Shown here piece by piece: positions 58,751-64,000 of a stretch of 64,000 nucleotides of DNA; position 1 is the stretch's first letter, and each line of letters begins with the position of its first letter. This DNA is from Clostridia bacterium (GTDB lineage: Bacteria; Bacillota; Clostridia; Oscillospirales; Acutalibacteraceae): assembly GCA_017428625.1 (NCBI GenBank), contig JAFRQM010000021.1, positions 49,950 to 113,949 of the forward strand, given 5' to 3'. Made by a program: the position numbers and the translations under genes. A model generated the notes under the pieces. The model was given only the letters and a program-made list of their open reading frames with translations. It was not told the origin of the DNA and did no database searches.

Positions 58751-60757
58751 ATGAAGAGAAAACCCGTTGAGGTCCTGTCCCTCATACTTGTTTTAATCTC
58801 AATAATCACAGCGTTCGCGCCCGGGGCTTTCAGCACCCGGGCTTGCGCTGTTTCCGGGAAAGAAATCGAAGACGCAATAACGGGTATTCTGGACGATGAA
58901 CTTTCGGCAAACGGTCAGACCTCCGTTCAGGGGCTTATAGACGGCGTTTATTCGGAGAACGCCGGTTCAACAACAGACTGGTTCGTATTCTCTGTTATTC
59001 AGTATGCGGGCTCAGACTACGATTACTCCAAATACGCTCTCGCTTTAAAAAAGAAAGGTGTTTCATCCTCACCCACCACCAGGGAACGCTACGCTCTTAA
59101 CTTTGCGGCGATGGGCACAAATACCGCCTATGTTAAAAAAACCGCAAATGAAGAAATCGGCGAACTCGGAATAATGAGTTATATCTTCGGGCTTCACCTT
59201 ATTACAAACGGTTTTTCATCCTCAAAATACACCTCGGATGAAGTAATTGAAAAACTGCTCTCGCAGCAGTATGAAGACGGAGGCTGGGCGCTCAACACAA
59301 CTGTCGGCGCATCGGACACCGATATTACCGCAATGACAGTGCAGTGCCTCGCGCCTTATTACAAAAGCCATTCAGCCGTAAAAACAGCGGTTGACAAAGC
59401 AGTTAATCTTCTCTCGTCAACACAGACGGATGACGGGGGATACAGGAGTTATTACAGCGACAAAAGCCCCGAAAGCGCTGCGCAGGTTATAGTTGCCCTG
59501 ACCTCTCTGGGCATTAACCCGTTAACCGACAGCCGCTTTATCAAAAATGAAAATTCAGCCGTTGATTTTATGCTCTCGTTCAGAGCGACGGACCGCGGCT
59601 TTGCGCATACACCGGGCGGAAAATACAACCTTTCCGCCACAACACAGGTTCTTTATTCCCTCGTTTCAATTTACCGTATGCAAAACGGTAAAGGCAGGCT
59701 GTATGAATTAAATGCGGGGGTTAAAACGGTCATTCCCGAAGAGACTGCAACAGCCCCGGCAACCACGGCAAAGCCCGTAACACCTGCAAAAACGGTGTCC
59801 GGCGGCTCCATCCTCGATCAATCCACAGCAAGTTCGGCAACATCCAAGCAGACTCAACCCGCCGCAAAAACCGCACAGCCCGTTTCAAGAACAAAACGCG
59901 AAATAACGCGCAGAACAACCGCCCCCAAAACAAAACAGGCTGACGCAGACGACACAACAAATAAAGCCAAACAAGGGGCTGAAAAAACCGCCGTGGCGGG
60001 CATAAAAAAAACATCCGCAGAAGGGCAAACGGTAACGGTAACTTCCGTAACATCCGTCAGCGGAACATACGAAACGGATACCGCCTTTTTCACAGGTGAA
60101 AACATAACGCAGGAGGAATCTCCCGAACCCGTTACCCCGCAGAGCGAAACGGAAAAAGAAGAAAACCGCATTCCGCTTAAAACCGCATGCGTTGCCGCCG
60201 TATGGCTTCTCGCGTTCGTTATATCTGTTATTCTGCTCGCCAAAGGCAACAGAAAAATCATCAACTACATAATCATCGCCGTTCTCGCGGGTGTTGTAAC
60301 CGCGGGCGTCGCAATAAGCGACATTCAGCGCCCCGGTGAGTTTTACACCGTTGATGAAACGGCAACGCTCACCGATACCGTAACAGTCACCATGAGCATT
60401 GACTGCAAAACGGTAGCCGGAAGGGGAGATGAGAAAATCACCCCGTCGGACGGTATTATTCTTGAAAAAACCGAGTTTACCCTGCCGCAGGGCTCAACGG
60501 CTTATGACTGCCTTATTTACGCGGCGAAAAAATATAAAATCTCCATAGAGGATTCTTCAAAAACCCTCACCGACCACAGAAGCGCTTACATTGCCGGCAT
60601 AAATTACCTGTTCGAGTTCGATTACGGTGAAATGTCCGGCTGGATGTTCAGCGTCAACGGCTCGTTCGGCGATGTCGGCTGCGGCGAATACACTCTGAGC
60701 GAAGGCGATAATATTCAATGGCGCTACACCACAAATATCGGGGATGATTTGCGATGA
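58751..60757 (+). CDS. transcobalamin-like surface protein: alpha/alpha toroid + TM hairpin + DUF4430
   Basis: 668 residues. Signal peptide ~1-32. Residues ~35-320 form an alpha/alpha-toroid with QxDGG-type repeats (QQYEDGGW ~172, STQTDDGGYRSYY ~223, RATDRGFAHTPGG ~283), the fold of prenyltransferases, complement and intrinsic factor. A Thr/Lys/Ala-rich stalk (~330-470) carries KREITRR near 382. Two transmembrane helices (~477-498 and ~503-523) come next. The last ~95 residues are DUF4430 (TEFTLPQGSTAYDCLIYAAK ... SGWMFSVNGSFGDVGCGEY). Both folds together make up vertebrate intrinsic factor/transcobalamin. Followed by EcfT with ATGA overlap. Expected to bind corrinoid outside the cell; no binding assay exists for it. 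Confidence 0.8.
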   Translation: MKRKPVEVLSLILVLISIITAFAPGAFSTRACAVSGKEIEDAITGILDDELSANGQTSVQGLIDGVYSENAGSTTDWFVFSVIQYAGSDYDYSKYALALKKKGVSSSPTTRERYALNFAAMGTNTAYVKKTANEEIGELGIMSYIFGLHLITNGFSSSKYTSDEVIEKLLSQQYEDGGWALNTTVGASDTDITAMTVQCLAPYYKSHSAVKTAVDKAVNLLSSTQTDDGGYRSYYSDKSPESAAQVIVALTSLGINPLTDSRFIKNENSAVDFMLSFRATDRGFAHTPGGKYNLSATTQVLYSLVSIYRMQNGKGRLYELNAGVKTVIPEETATAPATTAKPVTPAKTVSGGSILDQSTASSATSKQTQPAAKTAQPVSRTKREITRRTTAPKTKQADADDTTNKAKQGAEKTAVAGIKKTSAEGQTVTVTSVTSVSGTYETDTAFFTGENITQEESPEPVTPQSETEKEENRIPLKTACVAAVWLLAFVISVILLAKGNRKIINYIIIAVLAGVVTAGVAISDIQRPGEFYTVDETATLTDTVTVTMSIDCKTVAGRGDEKITPSDGIILEKTEFTLPQGSTAYDCLIYAAKKYKISIEDSSKTLTDHRSAYIAGINYLFEFDYGEMSGWMFSVNGSFGDVGCGEYTLSEGDNIQWRYTTNIGDDLR

Positions 60758-61662
60758 GCTGTTTTGAAATCTTCAACCCGGCAACCGTGTTTATCTTTTT
60801 TGCCTGCGTAATAGTTTCGGGAATCTTCACAATGAACCCCGTAATAACCGTCATTTCACTGGCGGGCGCGCTGGCTTTCCGGTTTGTTATGCCGGGGCGC
60901 AAAAACAATACAATACATATTTACACCGCGTTGATGACAATAGCCTGTATGGTTTTTAACCCTGTTTTCGGTCATAACGGCGCGACGGCAATTGCGGTTA
61001 TAAACAATCACAATGTAACCGTTGAAGCGGGGCTTTACGGAATCTTTCTGGGGTTTATGCTCTCGTCCGCGGTTTACTGGTTTGCGTCTTTTTCGCAGAT
61101 TATGACATCCGAAAAAATCATTTACATTCTCGGTTTTGTTTCGCAAAAAGCCGCGCTCGTGCTGACTATGGCATTAAGGTTCATACCGCTTTATATCCGC
61201 AAGGCGGGGCAGATAAACAGCACACAGAAGGCGCTCGGACTTTATAAAGATGAAACCATAGTTTCAAGGCTGAAAGGCCTGGCAAGAGTTTTCTCAATTC
61301 TTCTCACCTATATGATTGAAAAAACGATTATCACATCCGACAGTATGTCGGCGAGAGGTTACAGCGGGCGCAGAAGAAGAAATTTCTCGCTTTATTCATT
61401 CGGCAGGCGTGATGTCATATTCCTGCTGTTATCGCTTGTTCTGACCGCCTGCACGGTTTATGCCTCATCAAAAGGGGCGTTCGTTTACAATTTTTACCCT
61501 TATGCCGACCGGCCCTCGACGGATCCGGTCTCGCTTGCGGGTTACATCGGTTACGGGCTGTTGTGCATAAGCCCGTCAGTTACGGAAGGAGGCAGCAGAC
61601 TGAAATGGCGTTATTTGAAGTCAAAAATCTCACATTCGGATATCCGCTTACCGACAAGATAA
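60754..61662 (+). CDS. ecfT: ECF transporter transmembrane subunit EcfT
   Basis: 302 residues, five or six membrane helices. The EcfT hallmark DSMSARGY (Ala-Arg-Gly) is near residue 205, and the earlier coupling helix TQKALGLYKDE precedes it. It joins the ATPases to the S component. The start overlaps the toroid gene by ATGA and the end overlaps EcfA by 58 bases; the EcfT tail (WRYLKSKISHSDIRLPTR) may be a read-on of that overlap, so the functional end could be earlier. Confidence 0.88.
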   Translation: MSCFEIFNPATVFIFFACVIVSGIFTMNPVITVISLAGALAFRFVMPGRKNNTIHIYTALMTIACMVFNPVFGHNGATAIAVINNHNVTVEAGLYGIFLGFMLSSAVYWFASFSQIMTSEKIIYILGFVSQKAALVLTMALRFIPLYIRKAGQINSTQKALGLYKDETIVSRLKGLARVFSILLTYMIEKTIITSDSMSARGYSGRRRRNFSLYSFGRRDVIFLLLSLVLTACTVYASSKGAFVYNFYPYADRPSTDPVSLAGYIGYGLLCISPSVTEGGSRLKWRYLKSKISHSDIRLPTR

Positions 61663-63215
61663 TAGACGGCGTTTCTTTCTCTGTTGAACAGGGCGATTTC
61701 ATTGCTGTCTGCGGCCCCACGGGCAGCGGTAAAACAACGCTTCTGCGCCTTCTCAAGCCTGAACTCGCGCCTCTCGGCAACAAAACGGGAGAGGTACTTT
61801 TTGACGGAAAAAACACCGAAAACCTGACTCCCGAAGAATCCTGCGCAATCGGATTTGTCGGCCAGTCGCCGGAACACCAGATTGTTACCGACAAGGTGTG
61901 GCACGAGATTGTTTTCGGTATGGAAAACCTGCGTTTTTCGCAGAATCTTATGAAACGCAGGGTTGCCGAAATAATGAGTTATTTCGGCATAGACAGCCTC
62001 TTTGACAAAAACACGGCCGATTTGTCGGGCGGGCAGAAACAGATGATTTCGCTTTCGGGTGTGCTTGTTATGAACCCGAAAGTGATAATCCTCGACGAGC
62101 CGACCTCCCAGCTTGACCCGGTATCTGCTTCGGAGTTTCTGACAACGCTGAAAAAACTGAATGAAGAACTCGGGTTGACGATTATTTTAACCGAGCACAG
62201 GCTCGAGAATGTTATCCCCCTGTGCAACAAACTCTGTGTTATTGAAAACGGAAAAATCACCGCTTTCGGTGAAACAAGGCAGACGGTTAAAGAAATAACC
62301 GGCAACGACAGAATCGCCGCCTCAATGCCGGGCAGCGTAAGGCTTTATAAAATTCTCGGTGCCAAAGGCGAGTGCCCCCTGAATATTACAGAGGGCAAAA
62401 AGTATTTCCGCGAAAATTTCAGACGCAACAACAAGCCTTTTGAAACCGAAGAAAGCCATACGGATGAAACAGCCGCGCAACTGAGAAATGTTTATTTCAG
62501 ATATGATAAAGACGCTCCCGATGTGCTTCACAACACATCGCTGACCGTATATAAAAATGAGATTTTATGCGTGCTGGGCGCTAACGGGTCCGGTAAAACA
62601 AGCCTGCTTTATACCCTTGCGGGGCTTACCGCCCCTTATTCGGGCAGCGTTGAAATATTCGGCAAAAATATCAAAAAGTATAAAGGTCAATCCCTTTACA
62701 ACAACTGCATATCTCTCCTGCCGCAGGATGCGCAGACGGTTTTTCTGCGCAACACGCTGGAGGAGGAGTTTAAGAGCGCGGGCATATCTTTTGAAGACGT
62801 GCCTTATGACCTTTCATACGCCACAAAAACACACCCTTACGATTTAAGCGGCGGCGAACAGCAGTTGGCGGCTCTTGCCCTTGTGCTTGCCTCAAAGCCG
62901 AAAATTCTTCTTCTTGACGAGCCCACAAAAGGGCTTGACAGCCTTGCGAAACAGAAGGTGCGCGATGCTCTTTCAAAACTCAAACGGCAGGGTCTCACGG
63001 TTGTTGTCGTCACCCACGATGTTGAGTTTGCCGCGTTGTGCGCGGACAGGGCTGCCATGTTTTTCCGCGGCGAATGCGTATGTGTTGACACGCCTTACAG
63101 ATTCTTTTCCGAAAACATTTTTTACACAACATCCACGGCAAGAATAACATCGGGTATATGCGAAAACCTTATAAACCCCGAAGATGTCAGCCGTTACGCG
63201 GAGGCAGGCGGATGA
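61605..63215 (+). CDS. fused ECF transporter ATPase (EcfA-EcfA')
   Basis: 536 residues with two ABC cassettes in one chain. First: Walker A GPTGSGKTT (~37-45), signature LSGGQKQM (~140), Walker B VIILDEPTSQLD. Second: Walker A GANGSGKTS (~325), signature LSGGEQQL (~414), Walker B ILLLDEPTKGLD. ECF modules usually use two separate genes; the fused form is known in some Firmicutes. ATG 61605 has AAGGAGG 12 bases upstream. It overlaps EcfT and, by ATGA, the S component. Confidence 0.92.
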   Translation: MALFEVKNLTFGYPLTDKIIDGVSFSVEQGDFIAVCGPTGSGKTTLLRLLKPELAPLGNKTGEVLFDGKNTENLTPEESCAIGFVGQSPEHQIVTDKVWHEIVFGMENLRFSQNLMKRRVAEIMSYFGIDSLFDKNTADLSGGQKQMISLSGVLVMNPKVIILDEPTSQLDPVSASEFLTTLKKLNEELGLTIILTEHRLENVIPLCNKLCVIENGKITAFGETRQTVKEITGNDRIAASMPGSVRLYKILGAKGECPLNITEGKKYFRENFRRNNKPFETEESHTDETAAQLRNVYFRYDKDAPDVLHNTSLTVYKNEILCVLGANGSGKTSLLYTLAGLTAPYSGSVEIFGKNIKKYKGQSLYNNCISLLPQDAQTVFLRNTLEEEFKSAGISFEDVPYDLSYATKTHPYDLSGGEQQLAALALVLASKPKILLLDEPTKGLDSLAKQKVRDALSKLKRQGLTVVVVTHDVEFAALCADRAAMFFRGECVCVDTPYRFFSENIFYTTSTARITSGICENLINPEDVSRYAEAGG

Positions 63216-63910
63216 CGGTGATAAAAAGCGAAAAGCTTCGCAGGGCGCTGTCGGTTGTAATTCCGTTTGTTTTTATTCCCGCTGTTGTGCTGTCGGGCGT
63301 TCTCGTGTTCAGAAGCAAAAACTACTCTTACGGAATTTTTGCCGTGTCTGTTCTCTCTGTGCTGCTGTTTATCTGCGGCTTTGACCGCCGCAAAACCGGC
63401 ACAAGGCGGCTTGTGCTGATAAGCGCCGCCGTGGCTATGGCTTGCGTCGGCAGAGCAATCTGCTCGTTTATTCCCGCGGTAAACCCGATTACCGCCATTA
63501 CCGTGCTTTTTGCCGTCTATCTCGGCAGCGAGGCGGGGTTTATGACAGGCGCGTTTTCGGCGCTCATCTCAAACATTTTCGCGGGGCAGGGCGTCTGGAC
63601 TCCGTTTCAGATGTTTGCCTGGGGTATGATAGGCTTTTTTGCCGGGGTGTTCGCTAAATACCTTGAAAACCATACCGTGCGGATGTGCGTGTATGTGTTT
63701 TTCGCGGGAGCGGTCTATTCGTTCATTATGGATGTCTGGTCGGTTATGTGGGCATACAATTCTTTCAACCTGAAGTTCTATATTGCGAGCATAACCTCCG
63801 CCGCCCCTTACACCGCCGTTTACGCAATATCAAATGTAGTTTTCATACTGCTTCTCAAAAAGCCGTTCTCCGAAAAACTGGGCAGAATAAAAATAAAATA
63901 CGGTATATAA
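63212..63910 (+). CDS. ECF transporter substrate-binding (S) component, probably corrinoid
   Basis: 232 residues, about six membrane helices. Key pieces: VGRAICSFIPAVNPITAITVLFA (in part, ~75-96), GAFSALISNIFAGQGVWTPFQMFAWG (in part, ~116-140). The GVWTPFQMFAWGMIGF stretch is reminiscent of S components in cobalamin ECF systems such as CbrT. ATG 63212 overlaps the ATPase stop. Last gene of the cobalamin-riboswitch operon, followed by a terminator. Substrate is inferred from riboswitch and neighbours. Confidence 0.82.
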   Translation: MTVIKSEKLRRALSVVIPFVFIPAVVLSGVLVFRSKNYSYGIFAVSVLSVLLFICGFDRRKTGTRRLVLISAAVAMACVGRAICSFIPAVNPITAITVLFAVYLGSEAGFMTGAFSALISNIFAGQGVWTPFQMFAWGMIGFFAGVFAKYLENHTVRMCVYVFFAGAVYSFIMDVWSVMWAYNSFNLKFYIASITSAAPYTAVYAISNVVFILLLKKPFSEKLGRIKIKYGI

Positions 63911-63912
63911 TA

Positions 63913-63943
63913 AACCGCCGTGATTTCTTCAGTCACAGCGGTT
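63913..63943 (+). terminator. terminator of the ECF operon
   Basis: Stem AACCGC...GTGA pairing with TCAC...GCGGTT (one mismatch), then CTTTTTATTATATTTTTT. The remaining ~55 bases of the window are AT-rich and hold no gene that I can see. Confidence 0.75.
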
Positions 63944-64000
63944 CTTTTTATTATATTTTTTATTATTTAATAGATGATATTTATTTGTTTAATATTTATT

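Noticed and set aside
1..64000. tRNA, rRNA or insertion sequences
   Set aside because: No cloverleaf with GGTTCGAATCC-type T-arm, no rRNA stretches and no transposase frames were noticed by eye; a tRNAscan and Rfam search would settle this.

Overview
The window looks like a chromosome segment of an anaerobic, low-to-mid GC Gram-positive gut bacterium of the class Clostridia (Oscillospirales/Ruminococcaceae type). The evidence is split transketolase subunits, AGGAGG-type ribosome binding sites, lipoprotein signals with Cys anchors, TagB/TagF-type glycerophosphotransferase, [FeFe]-hydrogenase maturase HydF, reverse rubrerythrin, flavodiiron protein, a tungsten-type aldehyde:ferredoxin oxidoreductase, ECF transporters and several GPH-type sugar symporters. 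No outer-membrane functions, tRNA, rRNA, insertion sequence, phage genes or CRISPR array were seen. GC content was not computed.

Layout. 0-9.9 kb (+): transketolase halves (first one cut by the window edge), an SCP2-like protein, NERD nuclease-like protein, YgjP metallopeptidase, GPH symporter, polyol-phosphate transferase, LCAT-like secreted hydrolase, second GPH symporter. 9.9-12.8 kb (-): an unusual TVP38/nucleoside-hydrolase fusion downstream of hydF. 12.9-19.7 kb: DUF1846 protein, PrcB-like lipoprotein, GtrA, Mrp ATPase, serS, PHP phosphoesterase, reverse rubrerythrin. 19.8-22.2 kb (-): two secreted Ig-like proteins, one with a recent internal duplication.

22.2-37.4 kb is a molybdenum/tungsten island. 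Reading leftward: mogA-type adenylyltransferase, MoeB-like E1, AOR, MoaD-like sulfur carrier and a four-cluster ferredoxin; then a Moco/Tuco-type riboswitch, an 18-residue Cys-rich leader ORF, a FecCD-type ABC importer, a TiaS-like protein and a frameshifted Cys-rich small gene. Reading rightward: a second copy of the same riboswitch, tupABC, moeA, moeA-PBP, moaC, moaA and a MOSC protein. Metal import, pterin synthesis, metal insertion and the client enzyme are thus together, with both metal importers under the same sensor.

37.5-50.9 kb: flavodiiron protein, an AT-richer orphan membrane protein, a radical-SAM protein, a zinc-ribbon/TPR and BspA-type LRR membrane cluster with a third GPH-like transporter, a secreted beta-helix protein, then a cluster of very small genes (39, 78 and 57 residues) ending in an XRE regulator that seems to start at ACG. 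51-57.2 kb: CPA2 antiporter, a ThiD-patatin fusion, HAD phosphatase, ThiE, TfoX-N protein, zinc-ribbon protein and a secreted metallo-beta-lactamase-fold hydrolase.

57.3-63.9 kb is the most interesting part. A promoter, a cobalamin-family riboswitch and an intrinsic terminator lead into a small HNH-repeat protein, a secreted DUF4430-like protein, a membrane protein carrying an alpha/alpha-toroid plus DUF4430 domain (the two folds of vertebrate intrinsic factor/transcobalamin), and a complete ECF importer (EcfT, fused EcfAA', S component). I read it as a corrinoid capture-and-import system that uses a transcobalamin-like surface receptor.
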